DNA of 8,608 bases from Bacillota bacterium (GTDB lineage Bacteria > Bacillota > Bacilli > Paenibacillales > Paenibacillaceae), in contig JAEZCJ010000031.1 of the NCBI GenBank assembly GCA_023433615.1, positions 1 to 8,608 on the forward strand. Direction: 5' to 3'. Under the pieces are notes generated by a model. The model did no database searches. It was given only the letters and a program-made list of their open reading frames with translations, and was not told the DNA's origin. Of the stretch, positions 1 to 6,591 are shown piece after piece; position 1 is the first letter of the stretch, and the number at the start of each line of letters is the position of its first letter. The translations under genes were made by a program, and so were the position numbers.

Positions 1-62
1 CGTTGACTTTTGGCGGGCGGTATGGTTTAATTGAAAAAGCGTTTTTTCAAGCGTAGTCAACG
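1..62. repeat. nested inverted repeats in the rpmH upstream region
   Basis: Seen directly: CGTTGACT at 1-8 is the exact reverse complement of AGTCAACG at 55-62. Nested inside is a hairpin-like palindrome, TTGAAAAA (31-38), a four-base loop, and TTTTTCAA (43-50). The outer arms put a TTGACT hexamer on each strand facing inward. The + strand copy is the -35 of a good rpmH promoter. The - strand copy has no convincing -10 at normal spacing. In relatives dnaA is divergent from rpmH, so a shared control region is plausible, but that is inference. No DnaA box of the TTATCCACA type is visible in 1-126. Confidence 0.55.
3..31 (+). promoter_or_regulatory. sigma-A-type promoter for rpmH
   Basis: A -35 hexamer TTGACT (3-8, five of six to TTGACA) and a -10 hexamer TTTAAT (26-31, five of six to TATAAT) are separated by exactly 17 bases. 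Transcription would start near 37-39, giving a leader of about 90 bases before rpmH. The -10 directly abuts the inner palindrome at 31-50. Strength and spacing suit a highly expressed ribosomal protein gene. Confidence 0.65.
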
Positions 63-126
63 GTACTTGCCGTCAGAAGCGATTGAACGTCGAACATATA
101 GATGATGAGTAGGAGGTGCACAATCA

Positions 127-261
127 ATGAGACCAACATTCAGACCGAATGTAAGCAAGCGTAAGAAGAACCACGGCTTCCGCAAGCGGATGAGCACGAA
201 GAACGGTCGCAAGGTGCTTAGCGCCCGCCGCCAAAAGGGCAGAAAAGTATTGAGTGCATAA
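127..261 (+). CDS. rpmH: 50S ribosomal protein L34
   Basis: Encodes L34, the smallest protein of the large ribosomal subunit, which is embedded in 23S rRNA. The 44-residue product has the usual bacterial length and sequence: it opens MRPTFRPNVSKRKKNHGFRK, continues with the RMSTKNGRKVL segment, and ends GRKVLSA. It is strongly basic throughout, as expected for an rRNA-binding protein. The ATG at 127 is preceded by a strong ribosome binding site, AGGAGGTG at 111-118, eight bases away. A sigma-A-like promoter lies at 3-31 and an intrinsic terminator follows five bases after the stop. L34 may therefore be made largely from its own short transcript, with read-through feeding rnpA. The rpmH-rnpA pairing is nearly universal in bacteria and marks the origin region. 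Confidence 0.97.
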   Translation: MRPTFRPNVSKRKKNHGFRKRMSTKNGRKVLSARRQKGRKVLSA

Positions 262-265
262 GCTG

Positions 266-294
266 AAGACCACTTGCACGTGGTCTTTTTTTTT
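266..294 (+). terminator. intrinsic terminator after rpmH, probably partial
   Basis: AAGACCAC (266-273) pairs with GTGGTCTT (280-287) around a six-base loop. The 3' arm runs into an unbroken tract of nine T from 286 to 294. This is a textbook Rho-independent terminator just after the rpmH stop. Because rnpA follows in the same direction, it may act as a leaky terminator that keeps L34 expression well above RnpA expression. How much read-through occurs cannot be judged from sequence. Confidence 0.85.
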
Positions 295-317
295 CGTTAT
301 TTTTCGATTAACCTGTC

Positions 318-323
318 TATACT
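318..323 (+). promoter_or_regulatory. possible -10 element for rnpA
   Basis: TATACT (five of six to TATAAT) lies 51 bases before the rnpA start and 24 bases after the rpmH terminator. No good -35 is present at 16-18 bases upstream, so this is only a candidate for rnpA transcription independent of rpmH read-through. Confidence 0.3.
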
Positions 324-373
324 GCTAGTGGGCCAATCATGATAATTAATGGAAAGTCCGGTGATGGATCGTC

Positions 374-721
374 ATGCAGAGGAAGCTTCGATTGAAGAGC
401 CGCAGCGATTTTAACCGTATCTATCGAGGCGGCAAATCGTTCGCGAACGGCCAGTTCGTCGTCTATTGGTCGAAGCGGTCCCTGACGGAGCAGTTCCGCA
501 TGGGCGTGTCGGTCAGCAAGAAGCTGGGCAATGCGGTCGTGCGGAACCGGATGCGGCGCGTCGTCAAGGAGATCGTAAGGCTTAATGCCGATCTGATATC
601 GGACAAGACCGATTTTATCCTGATCGTGCGCAAGCCTGCCGTGACCATGAAGACCAAGGAGCTCGAGCGTAGCATGCTCCATGTGCTGCGCAAGGCAGGC
701 TTGCTCAAAACCCGTTCGTAA
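374..721 (+). CDS. rnpA: ribonuclease P protein component
   Basis: Protein subunit of RNase P. With the catalytic RNA (rnpB, not in this window) it removes 5' leaders from precursor tRNAs in the cytoplasm. The 115-residue product matches the family's usual 110-120. The N-terminal part carries LKSRSDFNRIYRGGKSFANG (residues 8-26 region), and the basic signature RNRMRRVVKE lies at residues 57-66. The RNR arginines of this signature line the RNA-binding cleft in the family. The ATG at 374 follows a weak, atypical ribosome binding site, GGTGAT at 360-365, which pairs with the distal part of the anti-SD. Weak initiation together with the upstream terminator fits low RnpA levels relative to L34. 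A GTG at 361 is out of frame and is not the start. Confidence 0.96.
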   Translation: MQRKLRLKSRSDFNRIYRGGKSFANGQFVVYWSKRSLTEQFRMGVSVSKKLGNAVVRNRMRRVVKEIVRLNADLISDKTDFILIVRKPAVTMKTKELERSMLHVLRKAGLLKTRS

Positions 722-767
722 CCGCTCCGAGCCCTCTCCCGAGCTGTTTCCTTTGCGCGCCGCGATA

Positions 768-776
768 TGGTATAGT
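768..776 (+). promoter_or_regulatory. extended -10 promoter upstream of yidC
   Basis: TGGTATAGT at 768-776 is an extended -10 (TGn followed by TATAGT, five of six to TATAAT). The corresponding -35 region near 747-753 is poor, which is typical for extended -10 promoters. It lies in the 99-base rnpA-yidC gap and would start transcripts near 782, about 40 bases before yidC. It could supply the yidC-jag pair independently of rpmH-rnpA. Confidence 0.5.
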
Positions 777-820
777 TTAGGATGAAATGTTTGTCTCTCT
801 AGAGAGGAGTATTGATCGTA

Positions 821-1588
821 TTGAAGTTGTTTCGTAATCGCAAATGGTTCGTCGTTCTACTGATCGGAGCACTGCTTGTCCTGGCTGGATGCGCGCCTAC
901 AGATCATACGACGTCAACCGAGGACCTCTTGGAGGGCAACTTCTGGGAGAAGAACGTCGTGTATTGGTTCTCGCTTATGCTGGACACGTTCGCCGAATGG
1001 TTCAATGGGGAGTATGGATTATCCATTCTCGTCTTGACTATTATAGTAAGAACGTTAATTCTCCCGCTGACCTTGAAGCAGTATCGCAGCTCCAAGGCGA
1101 TGCAAGCGCTGCAGCCGGAGATGAAGAAGATTAAGGAGAAGTACAAGGACAATCCGCAGAAGCAGCAGGAGGAGACGATGAAGCTGTTCCAGCAGCATCA
1201 GGTCAACCCGCTGTCGGGATGTCTGCCGCTCCTGGTTCAAATGCCGATCTTCATCGCGCTCTACAACGCGATTTACGGCAATCCGGAAATTCGAACGCAC
1301 ACCTTCCTATGGCTGGAGCTCGGCGAGAAGGATCCGTATTATATCCTGCCGATCATCGCCGCGATTACGACGTTCATTCAATCGAAGATGATGCCGCAGC
1401 AGCCGAACAATCCGATGCAGGCGATTCTGCTGATCTTCCCTGTATTGATCTTCGTCATGGCGATGTCGTTCCCGGCCGCGCTGCCGCTCTACTGGATCTA
1501 CAGCAATATCTATACGATTGTGCAGAACTATTTCCTGTACGTACGTTCATCCGACAAGGGTAAGGCTAAGGGGGCCCCTGCGAAATGA
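821..1588 (+). CDS. yidC: YidC/OxaA-family membrane protein insertase (SpoIIIJ type)
   Basis: Inserts and folds proteins in the cytoplasmic membrane, with SecYEG or alone. Bacillus SpoIIIJ homologues also support sporulation. The N-terminus is a lipoprotein signal with lipobox LAGC, giving a predicted lipidated Cys24. The family core follows: a membrane segment with IIVRTLILPLT (Arg77 is the conserved hydrophilic-groove arginine), a charged cytoplasmic coiled-coil hairpin at about 91-127, LLVQMPIFIALYNAIYGN at about 137-154, and hydrophobic segments to about 240. There is a short basic tail. With 255 residues it is the short Gram-positive form lacking the large periplasmic domain of E. coli YidC. 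I chose TTG at 821 because the site GAGAGGAG (802-809) sits 11 bases upstream. TTG at 812 is in frame but only 2 bases from that site. The stop overlaps jag by ATGA. Confidence 0.93.
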   Translation: MKLFRNRKWFVVLLIGALLVLAGCAPTDHTTSTEDLLEGNFWEKNVVYWFSLMLDTFAEWFNGEYGLSILVLTIIVRTLILPLTLKQYRSSKAMQALQPEMKKIKEKYKDNPQKQQEETMKLFQQHQVNPLSGCLPLLVQMPIFIALYNAIYGNPEIRTHTFLWLELGEKDPYYILPIIAAITTFIQSKMMPQQPNNPMQAILLIFPVLIFVMAMSFPAALPLYWIYSNIYTIVQNYFLYVRSSDKGKAKGAPAK

Positions 1589-2310
1589 AGAAAATCGTAG
1601 CATCAGGAAAGACGATCGAAGAAGCGGTACGAAATGGATTGGCAATGCTTGAAGCGAAGGAAGAGCAAGTGACTGTGCAAGTACTCGAACAGCCCTCGAA
1701 GGGGCTGTTCGGCTTGATAGGCACGCGGGATGCGAAGGTTGAGCTGTCGCTCATCTCCGTGCCCGTAGCGCCGATCCAAGAAGAGGCTGTCGCCGCGATC
1801 ATGACGGAAGCTGCCGCTGAGACGACTCAGTCCGGCGCGACGGATAAGAGCGGCAATGCCGAGGAAGCACTCGCAGAGACGGAACACTTCCTTCGCGACG
1901 TTGCGAAGGCGATGGGATTGTCGGTTGACGTAGACCGGCAGACGACGAAGGACGGCTTGCAGCTTGCAATGTCCGGACCCGGCGATATCGGCATGCTGAT
2001 CGGAAGACGCGGCCAGACGCTGGATGCCTTGCAATACTTAGCGAATATTATTGCCAACCGCCATTCTGACAGCCATCTTCGAATTGTCCTTGATGCTGAG
2101 GATTTTCGCGAACGCAGACGCAAGACGCTCGAGGAGTTATCGAACCGTCTTGCGGGACGGGTCGCGCGAACGAGGGAAGAGGTCGTGCTGGAGCCGATGT
2201 CTCCGCATGAACGCAAGATCATCCACTCGCAGCTGCAGAACCATCCCAAGGTGAAGACGCATAGCAAGGGCGATGAGCCGAATCGGCGCATCGTCATCAG
2301 CCCGAAGTGA
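1585..2310 (+). CDS. jag: Jag / KhpB (EloR) RNA-binding protein with Jag_N, KH and R3H domains
   Basis: Single-strand RNA-binding protein. In streptococci and lactobacilli KhpB/EloR works with KhpA and influences cell elongation and division; in Bacillus it is known as Jag, 'SpoIIIJ-associated gene'. Three parts are visible in 241 residues. A Jag_N domain occupies about 1-55, with SKGLFGLIG at 38-46. A low-complexity Ala/Glu-rich linker spans about 62-100. A KH domain follows with the GRRG loop at 140-143, and a C-terminal R3H domain has Arg210-x3-His214 in SPHERKIIH. Everything diagnostic is intact. The start ATG overlaps the yidC stop (ATGA), with AAGGGGG at 1568-1574 as its binding site, so the two are translationally coupled. 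A strong terminator follows 19 bases after the stop. Linkage to yidC is the family rule, but the functional connection is poorly understood. Confidence 0.94.
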   Translation: MKKIVASGKTIEEAVRNGLAMLEAKEEQVTVQVLEQPSKGLFGLIGTRDAKVELSLISVPVAPIQEEAVAAIMTEAAAETTQSGATDKSGNAEEALAETEHFLRDVAKAMGLSVDVDRQTTKDGLQLAMSGPGDIGMLIGRRGQTLDALQYLANIIANRHSDSHLRIVLDAEDFRERRRKTLEELSNRLAGRVARTREEVVLEPMSPHERKIIHSQLQNHPKVKTHSKGDEPNRRIVISPK

Positions 2311-2328
2311 ACATCGCAAGGAAACCGC

Positions 2329-2359
2329 GGCAATGGCTCTCGTGAGGCATTGCCTTTTT
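2329..2359 (+). terminator. intrinsic terminator after jag, inside the mnmE leader
   Basis: GGCAATG (2329-2335) pairs with CATTGCC (2348-2354). A single G/G mismatch leads to an inner stem CTC/GAG (2337-2339, 2344-2346) closed by the loop TCGT. TTTTT follows at 2355-2359. The hairpin ends only 23 bases before the mnmE ATG and seven bases before its ribosome binding site. It should end the yidC-jag transcript. The genes downstream must depend on read-through or on a promoter inside jag, since no promoter fits between hairpin and mnmE. Confidence 0.85.
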
Positions 2360-2382
2360 GTATAGAGGAGTGAATAATCAAG

Positions 2383-3765
2383 ATGATGCATGACGATACG
2401 ATCGCCGCGGTTGCGACGGCCGTAGGCGAGAGCGGGATTGCCGTAATTCGGGTCAGCGGTCCGAATGCCGTGCCATTGACTGCGCCGTTCATTCGGTCGC
2501 GGTCTGACCTGCGTGACGTACCGACGCATACCGTACATTATGGGCATGTTGTCGATCCCATTACAGGGGAGAAGATCGAGGAGACACTGGTAACGGTGAT
2601 GCGCGGTCCGCGTTCCTTCACGGCAGAGGATGTCGTGGAAGTCAGCGTGCACGGCGGTATCGTATCCGTGAAGCGGGTACTCGACTTGTTGATTCGCAAG
2701 GGGGATATCCGCCTGGCCGAACCAGGCGAATTCACGAAGCGCGCGTTCTTGAACGGACGCATCGATTTGTCGCAGGCCGAGGCCGTGATGGACTTGATCC
2801 GTGCCAAGTCGGATCGCGCGATGTCGGTCGCGCTGAAGCAGGTAGAAGGTTCTTTATCGAAGACAATAGCTGCGCTTCGTCATAAGCTGATCGAATTGCT
2901 CGCGCATATCGAGGTCAACATCGATTATCCGGAGCATGACGTAGCGGAGATGACGAACGCTTATATACGTGACCGAAGCGGAGAAGTGCTCGGAGAGATC
3001 GGGCAGCTGTTAAAAACGGCGAACGAAGGCAAAATATTACGAGAAGGCATCATGACGGCGATCGTCGGCAGGCCCAACGTCGGCAAATCTTCGCTGCTTA
3101 ATGCGCTGGCTCAGACTAATAAGGCAATCGTGACCGATATACCTGGGACGACGCGCGACGTCATCGAAGAGTATGTCACGGTAGGCGGGATTCCGCTGCG
3201 GCTGCTGGATACGGCAGGCATACGCGAGACCGCGGATCTCGTCGAGAAGATCGGTGTCGAACGCTCTCGTTCGGCGCTGTCGGAATCAGACCTCATCCTG
3301 TTGGTATTGAACAGAGCCGAGCCGCTGCATGAGGATGAGCGGGAGCTCATCGAACAGTTATCCGGGCGGCAAGTGATCGTGATCTTGAATAAGACGGACC
3401 TGCCGCAGGGACTGGACGAGGAAGAGCTTGAGGCGATGCTGCCGGGCCATGGCATCGTAAGGATGTCCGTCCTGGAGGAGCGGGGCCTCGACGATCTGGA
3501 GGAAGCGATCGCTGCCCGTTTCTTCGAGGGGAAGCTCGAGTCGGCAGATATGACCTATGTGTCGAATGCCCGGCATATTGCATTGCTGAAGCAGGCATCG
3601 CAATCGCTGACCGATGCCATTGATGCGACAGCTGCTGGGATTCCGATTGATATTGTGCAAATTGATGTGCGTTCGGCATGGGAGTTGCTTGGCGAAATCG
3701 TAGGCGACACGGCGGGTGACTCGCTTATCGATCAGATTTTCTCTCAGTTCTGTTTAGGTAAATAA
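2383..3765 (+). CDS. mnmE: tRNA modification GTPase MnmE (TrmE/ThdF)
   Basis: With MnmG it installs the aminomethyl or carboxymethylaminomethyl group on C5 of wobble uridine 34 in several tRNAs, using methylene-tetrahydrofolate, and GTP hydrolysis drives the cycle. The 460 residues show the N-terminal folate-binding domain (about 5-120, with GEFTKRAFLNGRIDLSQAEA at 115-134) and a helical domain interrupted by a G domain. G-domain motifs are GRPNVGKS 229-236 (G1), TTRD 256-259 (G2), DTAG 276-279 (G3) and NKTD 336-339 (G4). The C-terminal tetrad is CLGK with Cys457; CIGK is more usual and the Leu is conservative. ATG at 2383 has AGGAG (2366-2370) 12 bases upstream. A second ATG at 2386 is possible but further away, and an in-frame stop at 2371 excludes anything longer. 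mnmG follows after 51 bases. Confidence 0.97.
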   Translation: MMHDDTIAAVATAVGESGIAVIRVSGPNAVPLTAPFIRSRSDLRDVPTHTVHYGHVVDPITGEKIEETLVTVMRGPRSFTAEDVVEVSVHGGIVSVKRVLDLLIRKGDIRLAEPGEFTKRAFLNGRIDLSQAEAVMDLIRAKSDRAMSVALKQVEGSLSKTIAALRHKLIELLAHIEVNIDYPEHDVAEMTNAYIRDRSGEVLGEIGQLLKTANEGKILREGIMTAIVGRPNVGKSSLLNALAQTNKAIVTDIPGTTRDVIEEYVTVGGIPLRLLDTAGIRETADLVEKIGVERSRSALSESDLILLVLNRAEPLHEDERELIEQLSGRQVIVILNKTDLPQGLDEEELEAMLPGHGIVRMSVLEERGLDDLEEAIAARFFEGKLESADMTYVSNARHIALLKQASQSLTDAIDATAAGIPIDIVQIDVRSAWELLGEIVGDTAGDSLIDQIFSQFCLGK

Positions 3766-3816
3766 TGTGCATGATTTTCGTGGGAATGCGATAACGTCAA
3801 AAAGGAGGGACAGAGG

Positions 3817-5706
3817 ATGGGGTATCAAGCAGGGCAATATGATGTGATCGTTGTCGGTGCAGGTCACGCCGGCTGTGAGTCGGCTTTGGCTGCTGCACGA
3901 ATGGGGTGCGAGACGCTGCTGCTCACGATCAATCTCGATATGGTGGCATTCATGCCGTGCAATCCGTCGATCGGCGGCCCAGCGAAAGGGCATGTCGTGC
4001 GGGAGGTAGACGCATTGGGCGGCGAGATGGGCCGGAATATCGATAAGACCTTTATCCAAATGCGAATGCTCAATACGGGGAAGGGGCCGGCGGTTCATGC
4101 GCTGCGTGCCCAGGCTGACAAATTCTCGTACCAGCATACGATGAAGAAGACGATCGAGGATACGCCGGGACTTACGCTGCGGCAAGGCATGGTCGATGAC
4201 CTCTTAATTGAAGAGGGACATTGCGTCGGAGTACGCACGAAGACCGGCGCGGAGTATCGCGCACGCTCGATCGTCGTAACGACGGGGACGTATCTGAGAG
4301 GGAAGGTTATCATGGGCGAGCTGATGTATGAGAGCGGACCGAATAATCAGCAGCCTTCGATTAAGTTGTCCGAGTCGCTCCGTTCGCTCGGATTCGAGCT
4401 GGTGCGCTTCAAGACCGGTACGCCGCCGCGCGTGCATAAGGACACGATCGATTTTGACAAGACAGAGATTCAGCCGGGGGATGACAATCCGAAGTTCTTC
4501 TCGTACGAGACGGAGTATTCGAACAATGAGCAATTGCCATGCTGGCTTACGTACACGTCGGAAGACACGCATCAGATCATTAACGACAATCTGCATCGCG
4601 CACCGATGTTCTCCGGCCAACTCGAAGGGGTCGGGACGAAGTACTGTCCGTCGATCGAGGATAAGATCGTCCGTTTCGCGGATAAGCCGAAGCATCAGAT
4701 CTTCCTAGAGCCGGAAGGTAAAAATACGAATGAATATTACGTGCAGGGCTTGTCTACGAGCATGCCGGAAGAGGTGCAGCTCGCCATGCTTCGCTCGATT
4801 CCGGGTTTGGAGCGGGTCGAGATGATGCGCACGGGCTACGCCATTGAATACGATGTCGTCGTTCCGACGCAACTGCTGCCTACTCTTGAGACGAAGCTCG
4901 TGCCGGGATTGTTCACGGCTGGGCAGATCAACGGCACATCCGGCTATGAAGAAGCGGCCGCACAAGGCATTGTTGCAGGCATTAATGCCGCACGGAAGGC
5001 GCTGGGCAAGGAGCCGGTTATCATCGCGCGCTCGCAGGGGTATATTGGCGTACTCGTCGACGATCTCGTGACGAAGGGGACGATCGAGCCTTATCGTCTG
5101 CTTACTTCGCGCGCGGAATACCGTTTGCTGCTGCGGCATGATAATGCTGACCTGCGATTGACGCCGCTCGGCTATGAGATCGGATTAATCCCGCAGGCAA
5201 GATATGAGCGGTTCTTGCACAAGAAGGCGCTTGTCCAACAAGAGGTGGAACGGCTTCGCACGATCAAGTTCAAGCCGGAGGAAGCGAACCCGATATTGGC
5301 TGAGGTGCAATCGGCGCCCGTGAGCCAAGTGATCGATGCGTTGTCGCTGCTTCGCCGCCCGGAGGTCGGATACGCGCAGCTCGAGAAGGCAATGGATACT
5401 TCGGCTGAATTGACGGAAGAGATGAAGGAACAGGTCGAGATTCAGATCAAGTATGCCGGATATATCGAGAAGCAGCTGCAGCAGGTGGAGCGGCTTAGCA
5501 AAATGGAGAAGAAGCGGATACCGGAAGATATCGATTACTTCGATGTGCAGGGTTTAGCGAATGAAGCGAAGCACAACATGAGCAAGATCCGCCCGCTGTC
5601 GATCGGGCAGGCTTCGCGGATCTCCGGCGTGACACCTGCCGATCTATCCATTCTATTGGTATACTTGGAACATTATAATCGCGTCACGGCAGCACGGGGG
5701 TCGTAA
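3817..5706 (+). CDS. mnmG: tRNA uridine-5-carboxymethylaminomethyl(34) synthesis enzyme MnmG (GidA)
   Basis: FAD-dependent partner of MnmE in U34 modification of tRNA; the complex works in the cytoplasm and keeps decoding of purine-ending codons accurate. The product has 629 residues, the family's usual length. The dinucleotide-binding motif GAGHAG lies at 14-19. CNPSIGGPAKGH (48-59) contains Cys48. The signature YCPSIEDKIVRF (276-287) contains Cys277; these two cysteines correspond to the pair known to matter in E. coli MnmG. The second signature AGQINGTSGYEEAAAQG (368-384) precedes the helical C-terminal domain, which carries IKYAGYIEKQ (544-553) and ends in the segment that contacts MnmE. 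The ATG at 3817 has a near-perfect site, AAAGGAGG at 3801-3808, eight bases upstream, much stronger than those of its neighbours. One base separates its stop from rsmG. Confidence 0.98.
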   Translation: MGYQAGQYDVIVVGAGHAGCESALAAARMGCETLLLTINLDMVAFMPCNPSIGGPAKGHVVREVDALGGEMGRNIDKTFIQMRMLNTGKGPAVHALRAQADKFSYQHTMKKTIEDTPGLTLRQGMVDDLLIEEGHCVGVRTKTGAEYRARSIVVTTGTYLRGKVIMGELMYESGPNNQQPSIKLSESLRSLGFELVRFKTGTPPRVHKDTIDFDKTEIQPGDDNPKFFSYETEYSNNEQLPCWLTYTSEDTHQIINDNLHRAPMFSGQLEGVGTKYCPSIEDKIVRFADKPKHQIFLEPEGKNTNEYYVQGLSTSMPEEVQLAMLRSIPGLERVEMMRTGYAIEYDVVVPTQLLPTLETKLVPGLFTAGQINGTSGYEEAAAQGIVAGINAARKALGKEPVIIARSQGYIGVLVDDLVTKGTIEPYRLLTSRAEYRLLLRHDNADLRLTPLGYEIGLIPQARYERFLHKKALVQQEVERLRTIKFKPEEANPILAEVQSAPVSQVIDALSLLRRPEVGYAQLEKAMDTSAELTEEMKEQVEIQIKYAGYIEKQLQQVERLSKMEKKRIPEDIDYFDVQGLANEAKHNMSKIRPLSIGQASRISGVTPADLSILLVYLEHYNRVTAARGS

Positions 5707-5707
5707 A

Positions 5708-6427
5708 GTGGAACAGCTTACTTGGTTTACGGATCGGCTCTCGGAGAATGGCATCACGCTCTCCGAGAGTCAACTGGGGCAGTTCGAGACGTATTACCGG
5801 CTTTTGGTCGAGTGGAACGAGAAGATGAACTTAACGGGGATTACCGAGCGCGTAGCTGTGTACGAGAAACATTTCTTCGACTCGGTTTCCCTCTCTTTTT
5901 GCCTACCTATTGGACAAGCGAAGTCGCTTGCCGATATCGGTTCGGGCGCAGGCTTTCCGAGCATTCCACTTAAGATCTGCTTTCCTCACCTGCGTATATT
6001 AATCGTAGACTCGCTCAATAAGCGGATCCAGTTTCTTATTCATCTCACGGAGTCACTCGGCATGCAGGATGTCGCTTGCGTTCATGGACGAGCGGAAGAT
6101 GTGGCTAGAATAGCCGCATATCGAGATCAATATGATGTCGTTACTGCGCGGGCCGTTGCGAAGCTTAATGTATTGAACGAGTTCTGCCTCCCGTTCGTGA
6201 AGCCCAACGGCGTATTCGCCGCAATGAAAGGCACTGATCCTTCCGTGGAGATCGTCGATGCTAACCGTAGTCTACGTGAATTGAAAGGGAAGGTTGAGCA
6301 AGTGCACGAGATGAAGCTTCCATTGGAACAATCGGAACGACACATCGTCCTTGTAAGGAAGACAGGCGGGACCCCGCCGAAATATCCCCGGAAGGCAGGA
6401 TTGCCGTTAAAGCAGCCGTTATTGTAA
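5708..6427 (+). CDS. rsmG: 16S rRNA (guanine(527)-N7)-methyltransferase RsmG (GidB)
   Basis: Transfers a methyl group from S-adenosylmethionine to N7 of G527 (E. coli numbering) in the 530 loop of 16S rRNA; in several bacteria its loss gives low-level streptomycin resistance. The 239-residue product matches the family. The N-terminal helical part contains NEKMNLTGITERV (37-49) and KHFFDSVSL (54-62). SAM-binding motif I is ADIGSGAGFPSIPLK (75-89), an acidic residue follows in IVDSLNKR (99-106), and TARAVAKL lies at 146-153. The family tail with YPRKAGLP is at 226-233. The GTG start at 5708 lies one base after the mnmG stop, with GGGGG at 5696-5700 as the binding site, so translation is probably coupled to mnmG. 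No terminator follows, so transcription may continue into noc. Confidence 0.96.
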   Translation: MEQLTWFTDRLSENGITLSESQLGQFETYYRLLVEWNEKMNLTGITERVAVYEKHFFDSVSLSFCLPIGQAKSLADIGSGAGFPSIPLKICFPHLRILIVDSLNKRIQFLIHLTESLGMQDVACVHGRAEDVARIAAYRDQYDVVTARAVAKLNVLNEFCLPFVKPNGVFAAMKGTDPSVEIVDANRSLRELKGKVEQVHEMKLPLEQSERHIVLVRKTGGTPPKYPRKAGLPLKQPLL

Positions 6428-6441
6428 TTTCCCTCGAATAA

Positions 6442-6457
6442 TGTTCCACGTGAAACA
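6442..6457. other. parS: parS centromere site (ParB-binding)
   Basis: The 16 bases TGTTCCACGTGAAACA match the Bacillus parS consensus TGTTNCACGTGAAACA completely, with the CACGTG core intact. The only departure from a perfect palindrome is C instead of T at position 5, a variant allowed in functional parS sites. ParB (Spo0J), encoded from 8543, loads here as a CTP-dependent clamp and spreads. ParA and SMC then act on the resulting complex to segregate the origin region. Origin-proximal placement just after rsmG is where such sites are expected. Confidence 0.96.
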
Positions 6458-6538
6458 TTTTCATTAAAATTGTTCGATCGGAAGCGGAAGTCAAGCAGGA
6501 GATTAACGCGAGATAGGCGAATAAGGATAGGTATTGCC

Positions 6539-6557
6539 CGAACCAGCGTGTGGTTCG
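6539..6557. repeat. inverted repeat, 7-base arms
   Basis: CGAACCA (6539-6545) and TGGTTCG (6551-6557) are exact reverse complements around a five-base loop. The arm contains GGTTCGA, which recalls a tRNA T-loop, but no acceptor or anticodon arms surround it. There is no T-tract, so it is not an intrinsic terminator. It may be an operator or an RNA hairpin in the noc leader. Confidence 0.5.
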
Positions 6558-6572
6558 AGCGGGTTGAATGAT

Positions 6573-6591
6573 ATTCGCGAGTATCGCGAAT
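6573..6591. repeat. perfect inverted repeat, 8-base arms and 3-base centre
   Basis: ATTCGCGA (6573-6580) and TCGCGAAT (6584-6591) are exact reverse complements separated by GTA. Each arm also contains the self-complementary hexamer TCGCGA, so two copies are spaced nine bases apart, nearly one helical turn. That geometry suits a dimeric DNA-binding protein as well as an RNA hairpin. It lies 154 bases before noc. Confidence 0.55.

Noticed and set aside
1..126. DnaA boxes / origin within the window
   Set aside because: I found no TTATCCACA-type box or AT-rich unwinding element here. The origin is probably just to the left, outside the window.
272..287. CACGTG core in the rpmH terminator as a second parS
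   Set aside because: Beyond the hexamer, the flanks do not match TGTTN or AAACA; the CACGTG arises from the hairpin arm and loop.
1827..2492. 221-codon minus-strand open frame opposite jag and mnmE
   Set aside because: It lies opposite two clearly conserved genes, is rich in Ser and Arg as typical of antisense shadows, and has no start context or recognisable motif.
6376..6398. ATCCCCGG segment near the rsmG end as a Noc site
   Set aside because: It differs from ATTTCCCGGGAAAT at several core positions and lies in conserved rsmG coding sequence.
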